From contig NZ_CP067041.1 in NCBI RefSeq assembly GCF_016599855.1, forward strand, positions 6,850,501 to 6,914,500: a DNA stretch of 64,000 nucleotides, written 5' to 3'. Origin of the DNA: Bradyrhizobium diazoefficiens. Its GTDB lineage: Bacteria; Pseudomonadota; Alphaproteobacteria; Rhizobiales; Xanthobacteraceae. Of the stretch, positions 27,432 to 37,899 are shown piece by piece (positions within the stretch are counted from its first letter, which is position 1; every line of letters begins with the position of its first letter). The position numbers were made by a program, and so were the translations under genes. Below the pieces are notes generated by a model. The model was not told the origin of the DNA. It saw only the letters and a program-made list of their open reading frames with translations, and ran no database searches.

Positions 27432-27907
27432 CTAGACCTCGAACAACGCTTCAGCGGCCAGGGTGGCCGGCGAACAGGTGGACGGCGCACCGGCACTCAA
27501 CGACCCCTCGCCGCCGGCACCGGCATCACACATGCCCCTGTCCTCCACTAGCGCGTTTCGGGGCGGAGTGGAATTCGCCAATGTGAACAAAATCACGTGC
27601 CTTCAATATTTTAGGCAGGGGTTGCAGGATTTGGCGCCTTCGGCGGCAAGGCTTGAGGCGAATCTCCATGGCAATCCTGCGCAGTCGCCATGAAGTTTTG
27701 ATGATTTCGACCGTACAATGTTCCGCCACGCCTTAAGTCGAAATCAATCTATGAGCCGCATCGGCCTGTTGAAAGGGGCGGCGCCGCCGCGCCGGCGGTT
27801 CTGCCGCGCCCGCCTCGCCTCAGATCATCGGGTTGCACTGCGATATCGCAGACGTCATTACGGCCGCCCGCGAGTTTGCTACCTGATGCGAACTTTTGGA
27901 CGCTAGA
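27432..27907. other. intergenic region without a supported gene; contains one spaced inverted repeat
   Basis: About 475 bases. Short frames on both strands lack ribosome sites and have arginine-rich, shadow-like translations. The only structure I see is GATTTCGAC (27703-27711) and GTCGAAATC (27737-27745), a perfect 9-bp inverted repeat with a 25-base spacer in an AT-richer stretch. It could be an operator or a promoter region for the YbhN-like gene. Confidence 0.45.
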
Positions 27908-28204
27908 TCAGGCCGCAGGCTGGCTGCGCGAGACCACCCAATAGCGCAGCCATGCACCGATGGTGCAGCCGACGAGGTAGCAGGCGAACATGATCAGGCC
28001 GAGGTCGAGCCAGTAGCCGAACCGGCCGGGGACCACATGCGCGAGCGAAGCCGCGACCAGGCCCGCGACGAGCGCGGCGAGCCAGCGCGCCATGACTTTC
28101 GAGGTGCCGTTGCCGCGCTGGACCACCGAGATCCAGCCCATGCAAAAGCCCAGCAGAACCGATCCGATCAGCCAGCCCATATGGAACGAGACGAGATAGG
28201 GCAT
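27908..28204 (-). CDS. small membrane protein, about 98 aa
   Basis: Three hydrophobic segments: GWLIGSVLLGFCMGWISVV, WLAALVAGLVAASLAHVV and LGLIMFACYLVGCTIGAWL. The ATG at 28204 has GAGG five bases upstream; a GTG at 28210 overlaps the preceding stop as GTGA, so the gene is coupled to the BON-OmpA gene. I do not recognise a named family. Coupling suggests an accessory role for the envelope protein upstream. Confidence 0.78.
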   Translation of the reverse strand: MPYLVSFHMGWLIGSVLLGFCMGWISVVQRGNGTSKVMARWLAALVAGLVAASLAHVVPGRFGYWLDLGLIMFACYLVGCTIGAWLRYWVVSRSQPAA

Positions 28205-28206
28205 GG

Positions 28207-29601
28207 TCACCTCACCAGAAATTCGATGCGGCGGTTTTGCGCCTTGCCGTCGTCGGTGTCGTTGCCGGCAAGGGGCTGCGTGCTGCCGTAACCGATTGCG
28301 GTGAAACGATCCGCCGGCAGGCCGGCCTTGACGAGATAGTCGATCACCGCCTGAGCGCGCTTCTCGGAGAGCGCCTGGTTGAAGGAATCCTCGCCATCGG
28401 AATCGGTGTGGCCCGCGACCTCGATATTGGTGGTGGGGCAGCGCAGTGCCGTCTCGATCAGATGATCGAGAACGCCGGCGGAATCAGGATCGATATCGGC
28501 GCGTTTGGGCTCGAAACGTATCTTGCCCTTGGCCAGGAGCTCCGAGAACAATTGCTGGCAGACGGTGCCGTCGACCGGCCCCGCCGCGGGCTTCACGGTG
28601 ATCTCGGGCTTGTATAGCCAGCTTTTCGGAAAGTCCTTGCCGAGGCCGGCACGGATTTCGTTGGCCGCACCTTCGTACAGCGCATCGCCCGACAGCTTCA
28701 CCTCGCGATCGGACACCACGAGCGTGCCGGTCGACAGCCGCGACAAGGCGCCGAGCGCTGCGACCACGGCCGTGTTGAAGGAGCCGGGCGCACCGACGCT
28801 GGCCTTGAGATTGTCCACCACCTTCTCGGTAAAGAATTTTCGCGATGCGCTGGTCGCGATCGCGGCGTGGACGTTGTTGTCGGGCACATAGCCGCTCAGC
28901 GTCACCGTGGCCGCGACCGGGTCCTTGTAGGCCTGGAAGATGTAAGGCGGCGCCTTGATCTCGTTGGCCGCGATCGAAAAACCTTCGGGCAGATTCTTCA
29001 GCGCAGCCGCAATGGCCTCGCGGCCGCCGAGGTCGCGCGCCATGCCTGACAGATTGACCTTGGTGTCTGTTATCGTGATCTTGCCGTCCTTTAGCTTGCC
29101 GATCTGGTCGAGCAGCAGCATCGCAGCCGCCTCGAACCGCGCCGGCGCGCCGCGGGCCAGGCCCATCTGATCGGCGACCTCGGTCCCGTTGACCTCCTTG
29201 CGCGCGGCTTCCGTCAGCCGCGCCTTCATCGACGGCAGCGGCGCGGAGCCCGACAGCGTCACCCGCACCACGTCGCGCTCGGCGTTCCAGACGAAGGGCT
29301 TGGCTTCGGGAACAAGCTTGGTCTGGTCATCGACCAACCGCACGCCGGGAACCATCTCGACCGTCGTCACGGCGTCGCGGCGCCCCTCCTCGGAGAAGGC
29401 ATCCGCGGCCAGGCTGACGTCACGGCCGTCGACCGCGATCCGGGTCTTGTCCAGGATGGTGTCCTTGAGCGCGGCCGAACTGCGCGCCGACAGGTCGGCC
29501 TCGACCGGCAAAGTGTTATTCCAGGCCGCAAATCCCCACATGACGGCCAGGGGAATCAGCCCCGGCCACCATTTGCTGGCCCACCTGAAAAGCATTTGCA
29601 T
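28207..29601 (-). CDS. BON-domain and OmpA-C-like envelope protein
   Basis: About 464 aa. A single N-terminal membrane anchor (WWPGLIPLAVMWGFAAWNN) is followed by several repeats of the BON type, which carry VTLSGSAPLPSMKARLTEAA, VNLSGMARDLGGREAIAAAL, VTLSGYVPDNNVHAAIATSA and VKLSGDALYEGAANEIRAGL. The last 120 residues are an OmpA-like peptidoglycan-binding domain (IEVAGHTDSDGEDSFNQALS, ERFTAIGYGS-like RFTAIGYGSTQP and NRRIEFLV). It would tie the inner membrane to peptidoglycan. The start at 29601 is chosen; the ORF opens at 29637. Confidence 0.86.
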   Translation of the reverse strand: MQMLFRWASKWWPGLIPLAVMWGFAAWNNTLPVEADLSARSSAALKDTILDKTRIAVDGRDVSLAADAFSEEGRRDAVTTVEMVPGVRLVDDQTKLVPEAKPFVWNAERDVVRVTLSGSAPLPSMKARLTEAARKEVNGTEVADQMGLARGAPARFEAAAMLLLDQIGKLKDGKITITDTKVNLSGMARDLGGREAIAAALKNLPEGFSIAANEIKAPPYIFQAYKDPVAATVTLSGYVPDNNVHAAIATSASRKFFTEKVVDNLKASVGAPGSFNTAVVAALGALSRLSTGTLVVSDREVKLSGDALYEGAANEIRAGLGKDFPKSWLYKPEITVKPAAGPVDGTVCQQLFSELLAKGKIRFEPKRADIDPDSAGVLDHLIETALRCPTTNIEVAGHTDSDGEDSFNQALSEKRAQAVIDYLVKAGLPADRFTAIGYGSTQPLAGNDTDDGKAQNRRIEFLVR

Positions 29602-29657
29602 TCGACGACCCGAACTCTGGAACCGGAGACAAAACAAACCCTTGGCAGGCTGTCAAA

Positions 29658-29679
29658 CCGGAAATGGGGCCGTTTCCGG
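29658..29679. promoter_or_regulatory. palindrome in the divergent promoter region of the BON-OmpA and deacetylase genes
   Basis: CCGGAAA (29658-29664) and TTTCCGG (29673-29679) form a 7-bp perfect inverted repeat with an 8-base centre. It lies between the divergent starts at 29601 and 29769. It is a possible operator; no regulator can be named. Confidence 0.4.
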
Positions 29680-29768
29680 GGCTACACGTGGACAATTGGA
29701 ATAACTTTTTCTTCAAGGGTCATTCCCTAGAGTTGAAGGCGGAATGCCCAGGGGGCGGCCGGCCGGTC

Positions 29769-30827
29769 ATGAAACAACTCCGTAACAACGTCATTCGCGC
29801 CGGGCTGGGAGCACTCTACTTCAGCGGCGCGCACCATCTGCTGCGCCCGCTGCTGTCGGGCGTCGGCGCCATTTTCATGCTGCACCACGTGCGGCCGGCC
29901 CGTGAGGGCGCGTTCCAGCCGAACCGGCATCTCGAGGTCACCCCGGACTTTCTGCGCGCGGCCCTGCGCCATTTGCGCGCGCGCGAGATCGACATCGTCA
30001 GCATGGACGAGGTGCACCAGCGGCTGGTTCAAGGCCGGTTCGAGCGCCGCTTCGCCGCCTTCACGCTCGACGACGGCTATCGCGACAACAGGGATCATGC
30101 CTTGCCGGTGCTGCACGAATTTGACGCGCCCGCGACCATCTATGTCGCCAGCGACTTCGCCGAAGGCACCGGGCGGCTGTGGTGGACCGCGCTGGAGGCC
30201 GTCGTCGCCAGGACCGAGCAGGTCGACGTAAGAATCGGCCATGCCGCGCTCCGGCTCGATGCGAGCACGCCTGCCGCGAAGCAGGCAACCTTCGACCGCC
30301 TGCACGATTGGCTGCGCGCGCTGCCGGTCGAACACGATCTGAGGCGCGAGATCGAGGCGCTCTGCGCCGCGCATGGCGTCGACATGGAAGCGCTGTGCCG
30401 TAGCCTCTGCCTGTCCTGGGACGAGGTGAAGCGGCTCGCGGACGATCCGCTGGTCACGATCGGCGCCCACACTATCAGCCATTGCAATCTCGCCAAGCAG
30501 AGCGAGGAGATCGCCGCGCAGGAGATGGCAGCGAGCCGGATGCGGATCGAGAACGCGCTGGAACGCCCGGTGCTGCATCTCGCCTATCCCTATGGCGACC
30601 GCGAAGCAGCGGGCAAGCGCGAATTCGCATTGGCCGCTACCGCCGGCTTCAAGACCGCGGTGACCACGCGGCCCGGCATGCTGTTCGCCGACAATGCCGG
30701 CCACATGACCGCGCTGCCGCGCGTCTCGCTCAATGGCAACTACCAGGACGCGCGCATTCTGCCGGTGCTGACCTCGGGCGCCGCGACTGCGATGTGGAAC
30801 GGCTTTCGCCGCTTTGCTGCGGCTTAA
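29769..30827 (+). CDS. polysaccharide deacetylase (CE4/NodB-fold) family protein
   Basis: A 352-aa protein. The NodB-fold metal motif is FTLDDGYRDN (catalytic Asp-Asp) with the paired histidines in IGAHTISHCNLAK. Later motifs are LHLAYPYGDR and LPRVSLNGNYQD. It removes N-acetyl or related groups from a surface polysaccharide. The start at 29769 (MKQLRNNVIRAG) was chosen because residues upstream, though open to 29664, are in the divergent promoter region. There is no clear signal peptide; the hydrophobic N-terminus (GLGALYFSGAHHLLRPLL) may attach it to the membrane. Confidence 0.88.
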   Translation: MKQLRNNVIRAGLGALYFSGAHHLLRPLLSGVGAIFMLHHVRPAREGAFQPNRHLEVTPDFLRAALRHLRAREIDIVSMDEVHQRLVQGRFERRFAAFTLDDGYRDNRDHALPVLHEFDAPATIYVASDFAEGTGRLWWTALEAVVARTEQVDVRIGHAALRLDASTPAAKQATFDRLHDWLRALPVEHDLRREIEALCAAHGVDMEALCRSLCLSWDEVKRLADDPLVTIGAHTISHCNLAKQSEEIAAQEMAASRMRIENALERPVLHLAYPYGDREAAGKREFALAATAGFKTAVTTRPGMLFADNAGHMTALPRVSLNGNYQDARILPVLTSGAATAMWNGFRRFAAA

Positions 30828-30857
30828 GTGTTGTCCCGGCCTTCGCCGGAACAACAC
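30828..30857. terminator. hairpin between the deacetylase and SDR genes
   Basis: GTGTTGTCCCGGC (30828-30840) pairs with GCCGGAACAACAC (30845-30857) around CTTC: 13 bp with one mismatch, directly after the deacetylase stop. There is no T-run, so it may be a short repeat element or a Rho-independent-like mRNA end. Confidence 0.55.
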
Positions 30858-30913
30858 TGAGTTGACTCCCCTCCCCGCCGCGCTCAAAACGGCGCCAACC
30901 CAAGGGAGGCACC

Positions 30914-31714
30914 ATGTCCAACGATCTGTTTTCGCTCAAAGGCCGCGTCGCACTCGTGACCGGCGGCTCGCGCGGCATCGGCAAGATGATCGCGGCCGGA
31001 TTCCTCGGCGCAGGAGCTGCGAAGGTCTACATCACCGCGCGCAAGGCGGGCCCATGCGAAGCCACGGCGAAAGAGCTCTCGGCGCAATATGACGGCGAAT
31101 GTATTGCGCTGCCGATCGACATCTCGACCGTCGACGGCTGCAACAAGCTCGCTTCCGAAATCATCAGGCTCGAGCCGAAGCTCGACATCCTCGTCAACAA
31201 TGCAGGCGCGGCCTGGGGCGCGGAGTTCGACGAATTTCCTGAGAGCGGCTGGGACAAGGTGATGGACCTCAACGTCAAGTCGCTATTCTTCCTGACCAAG
31301 GCGCTAGCCAAACCGCTCCGCGCAGCAGCCTCGCACGAGCGGCCCGCCAAGGTCATCAACATCGCCTCCGTCGACGGCATCTTCGTCAATCCGGGCGAGA
31401 CTTATTCCTACGCGGCCAGCAAAGCGGCCGTGATTCATCTGACGCGGCGCATGGCGACGAAACTGATCAAGGACAGCATCAACGTCACCGCGATCGCGCC
31501 CGGCGCGTTCAAGTCCGACATGAACCGCGCCGCACGCGACCACGCGGACGACGTCGCCAAGCGCATTCCGGCGCGGCGCATTGGTACCGACGAGGACATG
31601 GCGGGCGTTGCGATCTATCTCGCCTCGCGTGCAGGCGACTACGTGGTCGGCAACACCATCGCGGTCGATGGCGGCGTGGTGTACGCCAATGCGGGACTGG
31701 AGATTGCGGGGTAG
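30914..31714 (+). CDS. SDR-family NAD(P)-dependent oxidoreductase
   Basis: A 266-aa classical short-chain dehydrogenase. Cofactor motif VALVTGGSRGIGKMIAAGFL (TGxxxGxG), structural NNAGAAWG, catalytic Ser in IASVDGIF and Tyr-x-x-x-Lys in SYAASKAAVIHL. The Arg at the end of the first strand (TARKAG) suggests NADP(H). GGGAGG precedes the ATG at 30914. It resembles RhlG/FabG-like ketoacyl reductases; the substrate is unknown. It converges with boxB. Confidence 0.9.
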   Translation: MSNDLFSLKGRVALVTGGSRGIGKMIAAGFLGAGAAKVYITARKAGPCEATAKELSAQYDGECIALPIDISTVDGCNKLASEIIRLEPKLDILVNNAGAAWGAEFDEFPESGWDKVMDLNVKSLFFLTKALAKPLRAAASHERPAKVINIASVDGIFVNPGETYSYAASKAAVIHLTRRMATKLIKDSINVTAIAPGAFKSDMNRAARDHADDVAKRIPARRIGTDEDMAGVAIYLASRAGDYVVGNTIAVDGGVVYANAGLEIAG

Positions 31715-31896
31715 CCGCGGGACGTCAACACCAACCGCGCCTCACACTCCGCTGTCATGCCCCGGCTTGCCGCCTTCACTAAAGCGTTGGCGGCCGAGCA
31801 CGCTTTTGGCCCGGCGTAGCCTTGGCGGAGACGGGACCGGGGCACCCAGTACGCCGCGGCCTCTCGGCTCAATCACAGCTGCCTCTGGAATACTGG

Positions 31897-31918
31897 ATCA
31901 CCCGCTTTCGCGGGTGAT
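31897..31918. terminator. hairpin between the convergent SDR and boxB genes
   Basis: ATCACCCGC (31897-31905) and GCGGGTGAT (31910-31918) form a perfect 9-bp stem with a TTTC loop in the 248-base gap between two converging genes. It may end transcription in both directions or be a short repeat; there is no strong T-run. Confidence 0.55.
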
Positions 31919-31962
31919 GACAGTCTTCGTGGGACGCGGTTCTCGCGCCTCGCTCGCAGCCC

Positions 31963-33414
<1,452 letters not shown>

Positions 33415-33436
33415 GGCCGTGCTCCTTGATCGGTCT

Positions 33437-33556
33437 CGTGTCCCAGACGCGGTGCGGCGCGAAGTGCTGCACTGCTGAGCCGGGACCTATTGCTCGGTCT
33501 TTGTGGGTCCCGGTTCTGCGTCGCATCACTTCGTGCTGCGCCGCGCCCGGGACACG
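33437..33556. repeat. palindromic repeat between boxC and boxB (family D)
   Basis: CGTGTCCC and GGGACACG form the outer arms; GCGGCGCGAAGTG and CACTTCGTGCTGCGCCGC pair inside, with GGGACC/GGTCCC at the centre. About 120 bp lies within the box operon, so it will fold in the transcript and could limit boxB read-through. Confidence 0.75.
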
Positions 33557-33560
33557 ATAG

Positions 33561-35249
33561 CTACACCCGCGTCATATCGAATTTCGGCTTCTGCCCGCTG
33601 CCGTAGCGGCGAAGCGCGCCTTCCTCGCCGACGGCGTTGGGGCGCTGGAAGATCCAGTTCTGCCACGCGGTGAGGCGCGCGAAGATCTTCGATTCCATCG
33701 TCTCGGGGCCGACGAAGCGCAGGCTGGCTTCCATGCCGGTGAGGCTGTCGGGCGAGAAGCTGGCGCGTTCCTCCAGGAAAACCCGGACCTCGTCATCCCA
33801 ATCGATGTCGTCGAGTGCGAAGGTGACGAGGCCGAGCTCCTCGGCCTGTTCGGCGTCGAGCGCGGTCCCCATCGTGGCTTCCGCGCGTTCCACGTCGGAC
33901 GGATCGGCCTGGAAGCGCGATTGAAGCCGCGTCAGGCCATGGCTCATCGGATAGGGGCCGAAATTCATTGCGGAGAGCTCGATCGAGGGCGGCGGCTGGT
34001 TGTCGCCCTGCCGCGTGCCGATCAGCATGTAGGAGCGATCGGCGGCGAACACGAGTTCGGCGAGCGTGCCGGCGAAGCACGAGCCGGGTTCGACCAGCGT
34101 CACCAGCGTGCGCGAGGTAACGTCGATGCGCTTGAGCACGCGCTTCCAATAGTGCCTGATTTCATTGACCAGCCAATGCGCCTTGTTGGCTTCGAGGAAG
34201 GCGTCGCTGGCGAGCACATGGGCGCGGTCGCCATGGCTCTTGAACACCAGCATGGCGATCTCGAGCTCGTTGATGCGCAGATGCAGGATGGCGTCGTCGA
34301 GCTCGCGTGCCACTTGCAGCGGCCAGAAAGCAGCGCCCTGCGCCATCATGCCGTCGACGTCGGCCGGGGGAGCTGCTTCCGGCGCCTTGATCGAGATGGT
34401 CGCGATGCGCGCGGTGCGGTCGATATCGACCGTGACGAAGCCGTAGCGCAGGCTGGTCTCGTCGATGATGCGCTTGAGCGGCGTCAGCGCGATGCCCTTG
34501 CCTCTGCCCTTGCGCTTCGAGTTGGCTGCGAATTCCCTGGCGCGCTCGGCGACCTTGGCCTCCAGCTTCGAGTTCGGCGCGATCTCGTCGACGAGACGCC
34601 ACTGCACCGCGCGCTTGCCCTTCACGCCCTCCTCGATGGTGCAGAAGAAATCGGCATGGTCGCGGCGCACCTTGCGCTTGTCGACGACGCGCGTCAGCCC
34701 GCCGGTGCCCGGCAGCACTGCAAGCAGCGGCACTTCCGGCAGCGCCACGGCGGAGGCGCCGTCGTCGGCGAGGATGATGTGATCGGTCGCGAGCGCCAGC
34801 TCATAGCCGCCGCCGGCGGCCGAGCCGTTCACAACCGTGATGAAGCGCTGGCCGGAATTCTCCGAGGAGTCTTCCATGCCGTTGCGGGTCTCGTTGGTGA
34901 ATTTGCAGAAGTTCACCTTGTGGGCATGGGTCGAGCCCGCGAGCATGCGGATGTTGGCGCCGGCGCAGAACACGCGGTTCTTGGCCGAGCGCATGACGAC
35001 GACCTTCACCTCGGGATGCTCGAAGCGCAGGCGCTGGACCGCGTCGGCCAGTTCGATGTCGACGCCGAGATCGTAGGAGTTCAGCTTGAGCTGATAGCCC
35101 TCGAACAAGCCGCCATTCTCGTCGACGTCCATGGTCAGCGTCGCGACGTCGCCCTCGACCGCGAGCTTCCAGTGCTTGTAGCGGGACGGTTCGGTCTGGA
35201 AATCGATGAACGTCGCGCCGCCTGCAAGGCGCCGATCTTCCCCGGCCAT
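33561..35249 (-). CDS. boxC: 2,3-epoxybenzoyl-CoA dihydrolase BoxC
   Basis: A crotonase-superfamily protein of about 562 aa, the long BoxC form, which opens the epoxide ring of 2,3-epoxybenzoyl-CoA with loss of formate. The N-terminal half has the crotonase oxyanion blocks VVVMRSAKNRVFCAGANIRM and TVVNGSAAGGGYELALATDH; the C-terminal half ends WQNWIFQRPNAVGEEGALRR and YGSGQKPKFDMTRV, characteristic of BoxC. The start at 35249 (MAGEDRRLAGG) has AAGGGTGG upstream. A TGCA-repeat operator for BoxR lies about 40-100 bp upstream. Confidence 0.95.
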   Translation of the reverse strand: MAGEDRRLAGGATFIDFQTEPSRYKHWKLAVEGDVATLTMDVDENGGLFEGYQLKLNSYDLGVDIELADAVQRLRFEHPEVKVVVMRSAKNRVFCAGANIRMLAGSTHAHKVNFCKFTNETRNGMEDSSENSGQRFITVVNGSAAGGGYELALATDHIILADDGASAVALPEVPLLAVLPGTGGLTRVVDKRKVRRDHADFFCTIEEGVKGKRAVQWRLVDEIAPNSKLEAKVAERAREFAANSKRKGRGKGIALTPLKRIIDETSLRYGFVTVDIDRTARIATISIKAPEAAPPADVDGMMAQGAAFWPLQVARELDDAILHLRINELEIAMLVFKSHGDRAHVLASDAFLEANKAHWLVNEIRHYWKRVLKRIDVTSRTLVTLVEPGSCFAGTLAELVFAADRSYMLIGTRQGDNQPPPSIELSAMNFGPYPMSHGLTRLQSRFQADPSDVERAEATMGTALDAEQAEELGLVTFALDDIDWDDEVRVFLEERASFSPDSLTGMEASLRFVGPETMESKIFARLTAWQNWIFQRPNAVGEEGALRRYGSGQKPKFDMTRV

Positions 35250-35286
35250 GGGCCACCCTTGAGTTCGTCTTCGCTGTATCTCTAGA

Positions 35287-35352
35287 TGCACAATAATGCA
35301 TATTTTGGAGCGCGTCTAGCCCATTTACGGATGAAATATGCACTTTGCTTCA
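35287..35352 (-). promoter_or_regulatory. candidate BoxR operator (TGCA repeats) upstream of boxC
   Basis: TGCA at 35287-35290 and 35297-35300 are separated by exactly 6 bases (CAATAA). A further TGCA at 35339-35342 is followed after 6 bases by TTCA (35349-35352). The related BzdR/BoxR regulators are known to bind TGCA-type repeats. The first pair and the third site are 42 bp apart, four helical turns. All lie in the 128-base gap before boxC. Confidence 0.65.
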
Positions 35353-35377
35353 TGGGAGACGATTGACTCTCCCCAAA

Positions 35378-36196
35378 TCATGCGGCGCGTCCCTGAAATC
35401 CGGGATCATCGCGCAGGGTCGCCTTTGCAAATTGCTCAACCGCGTTGAGCGTCGCTGCGGGCGCCTCCCGATGCGGGGAGTGCCCCGCGCCTGAAATGAC
35501 CTTCACATCGACCGGGCAGTAACATTCGTCCTGTGCAATCTCGACTTGGCGCAGTGTCCCATATTGGTCGTCGACACCTTGCAGGATCATGATGGGAACG
35601 CGGACGTAGGCCAGATATTCCGAGATGTCCCAGTCGCGGAATTTCGGATCGAGCCAGGCGGCGTTCCAGCCGTAGAAGGCGTTGTCGACGTCCTCGTGCC
35701 AGCGCGCGAGCTTTGCCTTGAGGTCGGTGGTCTCGTAGTCGGTCTTGATCTCGGCGATGGACTTCCCCGAGATGTCCTCGACGATGAAATGCGGCGCGAT
35801 CAGCGCCACGCCTTGCAGGCGATGATCCTGATGCGCGCCGGCATAGATCGCCGCGATCGAGGCGCCATCGGAATGGCCGAGCAAAAGGCCACGCTTGAAG
35901 GAGATCGCATCGAGAACTTTCGGCAGCACGTCGAGCGCCTCGCGCTGCATGTAGTCGAGCGGTCGCGGCAGCGTGACCTTACTCGACCGGCCGTAGCCAG
36001 CGCGCGAATAGACGAAGATGCCGGCGCCGGTGGCCTCTCGAAGCTTTTCCGGAAAATCGCCCCAGAGGCCGACGGAGCCGAGGCCTTCGTGCAGCATCAC
36101 GATCGTCGGCGCGTCGGCTGACTGCGGCGCAAGCCATTTGTATTCGAGGCTGGCACTGCCGATGGTGAGGAAGCCGGTGGGGGTGAGGTTGGTCAT
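35378..36196 (-). CDS. alpha/beta hydrolase of the benzoate cluster
   Basis: A 272-aa alpha/beta hydrolase. The oxyanion segment is VMLHEGLGSVGLWGDFPEKL, the nucleophile elbow GHSDGAS (Ser), the acid probably in LQGVDDQYGT (Asp), and the catalytic His in ISGAGHSPHREAP. It sits between bclA and boxC on the same strand, so it probably acts in the same pathway, for instance as a thioesterase or on a ring-opened or lactone product. That role is inference. Confidence 0.86.
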   Translation of the reverse strand: MTNLTPTGFLTIGSASLEYKWLAPQSADAPTIVMLHEGLGSVGLWGDFPEKLREATGAGIFVYSRAGYGRSSKVTLPRPLDYMQREALDVLPKVLDAISFKRGLLLGHSDGASIAAIYAGAHQDHRLQGVALIAPHFIVEDISGKSIAEIKTDYETTDLKAKLARWHEDVDNAFYGWNAAWLDPKFRDWDISEYLAYVRVPIMILQGVDDQYGTLRQVEIAQDECYCPVDVKVISGAGHSPHREAPAATLNAVEQFAKATLRDDPGFQGRAA

Positions 36197-36217
36197 GCCT
36201 GTCGTTTCCGTTCATTC

Positions 36218-36319
36218 CGTCATTCCGGACAGCGCGCATTGCGAGCTGATCCGGAATCTCGAGATTGGAGTTTGCGGCTCGAGATTCCGGGTTCGCGCTG
36301 CGCGCGCCCCGGAATGACG
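36218..36319. repeat. palindromic repeat between bclA and the hydrolase (family E)
   Basis: CGTCATTCCGG and CCGGAATGACG form the outer arms, with CGGAATCTCGAG and CTCGAGATTCCGGG nearer the centre. It fills most of the 128-base gap between two operon genes. Confidence 0.78.
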
Positions 36320-36324
36320 GGCAG

Positions 36325-37899
36325 CTAGTTCGCCCCCTCGCGCAACTTGAATCGCTGGATCTTCCCTGTCGCCGTCTTCGGCAGCGAGTCCACCACATCG
36401 ATCCAGCGCGGATATTTCCACGGGCCGATCTTCTGCTTGACGTGCTCCTTCAGCATCTCCTGTAAGTCCGTCGTCGTCGCGCCGGGACGGAGCACGACAA
36501 AGGCTTTTGGCTTCAGCAGACCTTCCGGATCGGCTTCGGGCACGACGGCGGCTTCCAGCACGGCGGGGTGCGTGATCAGTGCGCTCTCGACCTCGAAGGG
36601 CGAGACCCAGATGCCGGAGACCTTGAACATGTCGTCGGCGCGGCCGCAGAAGGTGTAACGGCCATCGGCATCCCTGACATATTTGTCGCCGGTTCGCGTC
36701 CACGGACCCTCGAATGTACGGCGGCTCTTGTGGCGCTGGTTCCAGTAGCCCTCGCCGGCCGAGGGCGCATCGACCAGGAGCTCGCCGACCTCGCCGTCGG
36801 CGACGTCCTGGCCGGCTTCGTTGACGAGCCGCACCGCATAGCCCGGCACTGGCTTGCCGGAGGAGCCGTATTTGATGTCGCCCGGCGCATTCGACAGGAA
36901 GATGTGCAACAGCTCGGTCGAGCCGACGCCGTCGAGAATGTCGACGCCGAAGCGCGCCTTCCAGCTGTTGCCGACGGATTCCGGCAGCGCCTCGCCGGCC
37001 GAGGTGCAGATGCGCAACGCCTTGCCGCCGCGCTCGCTCTTCATGGTCTCGTCGTTGAGCATGGCCGCGAACAGGGTCGGCACGCCGTAGAAGATCGACG
37101 GGTTGTAGCGGTTCATCAGGTCGAACATGCGCGCCGGCGTCGGGCGCTCGCTGTTCAAAATCGTGGTGGCGCCGACCGACATCGGAAAGGTCAGCGCATT
37201 GCCGAGGCCATAGGCGAAGAACAGTTTTGCGGCGGAAAGACCGACGTCGCTCTCGCGAATGCCGAGCACCTGCTTGGCGTAGGTGTCGGCCGTCGCCTGC
37301 AAGTTCGAATGCAGGTGACGCACGCCCTTGGGCATGCCGGTCGAGCCCGACGAATAGAGCCAGAACGCCGGCTCGTCGGGATGCGTCGCGGCGGTGGTGA
37401 ATTGGTCGCTCTCGCCTGCAATCTCCTCGGCGAGTTGCTTGTGGCCGTTCTGCTTGGCGCCGGAGACCACGACGTGCTCGAGATCAGGCATGCGGCCGAC
37501 GACGTCCTTGATAACAGGATAGAGCGCATCGGAGACAAACAGCACGCGCGCGCGGCAATCGGCGAGGATATAGGCGTATTGATCCGCGGTCAGCAGCGTG
37601 TTCAGCGGCACCGGCACGACGCCGGCGCGGATCGCACCCAGAAACACGATCGGAAAATCGACCGTATCCAGCATGATCATCGCCACGCGCTCCTCGCGGC
37701 GGACGCCGAGCCGGCGCAGCATGTTCGCCGCACGCCGCGTCTCGCGCTGGAGCTCGCCATAGGTCAGCCGCGAGACGGTGTCGTCGAAAACGATCTTGCT
37801 GCCGCGGCCCTCCTCGACGTTACGGTCGAGCAGCCAGGTCACCGCATTGTAGGATCCCTCGCTCAAGGTCGTCTCCCCGAATTTAGAATTATAATTCAT
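36325..37899 (-). CDS. bclA: benzoate--CoA ligase
   Basis: An adenylating enzyme of about 524 aa. The P-loop is LYSSGSTGMPKGVRHLHSNL, the adenylate motif is ILDGVGSTELLHIFLSNAPG, and the C-terminal catalytic lysine lies in KTATGKIQRFKLRE. These and the opening NAVTWLLDRNVEEGRGSKI are typical of benzoate-CoA ligases. It makes benzoyl-CoA, the substrate of BoxAB. The start at 37899 (MNYNSKFGE) is chosen; ORF residues upstream overlap the divergent promoter. It is divergent from boxR with an 88-base gap. Confidence 0.93.
   Translation of the reverse strand: MNYNSKFGETTLSEGSYNAVTWLLDRNVEEGRGSKIVFDDTVSRLTYGELQRETRRAANMLRRLGVRREERVAMIMLDTVDFPIVFLGAIRAGVVPVPLNTLLTADQYAYILADCRARVLFVSDALYPVIKDVVGRMPDLEHVVVSGAKQNGHKQLAEEIAGESDQFTTAATHPDEPAFWLYSSGSTGMPKGVRHLHSNLQATADTYAKQVLGIRESDVGLSAAKLFFAYGLGNALTFPMSVGATTILNSERPTPARMFDLMNRYNPSIFYGVPTLFAAMLNDETMKSERGGKALRICTSAGEALPESVGNSWKARFGVDILDGVGSTELLHIFLSNAPGDIKYGSSGKPVPGYAVRLVNEAGQDVADGEVGELLVDAPSAGEGYWNQRHKSRRTFEGPWTRTGDKYVRDADGRYTFCGRADDMFKVSGIWVSPFEVESALITHPAVLEAAVVPEADPEGLLKPKAFVVLRPGATTTDLQEMLKEHVKQKIGPWKYPRWIDVVDSLPKTATGKIQRFKLREGAN

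Noticed and set aside
26025..27551. 508-codon plus-strand frame covering phoR and the YbhN-like gene
   Set aside because: It crosses two convincing minus-strand genes and encodes a low-complexity Arg/Asp/His-rich sequence.
27526..27729. 67-codon minus-strand frame in the 27.4-27.9 kb gap
   Set aside because: No ribosome site, arginine-rich, codon usage unlike its neighbours.
33921..35285. 454-codon open frame opposite boxC, and similar frames opposite boxB (32170-33429) and metZ (8534-9802)
   Set aside because: Shadow frames of well-recognised genes; no ribosome sites and no family motifs.
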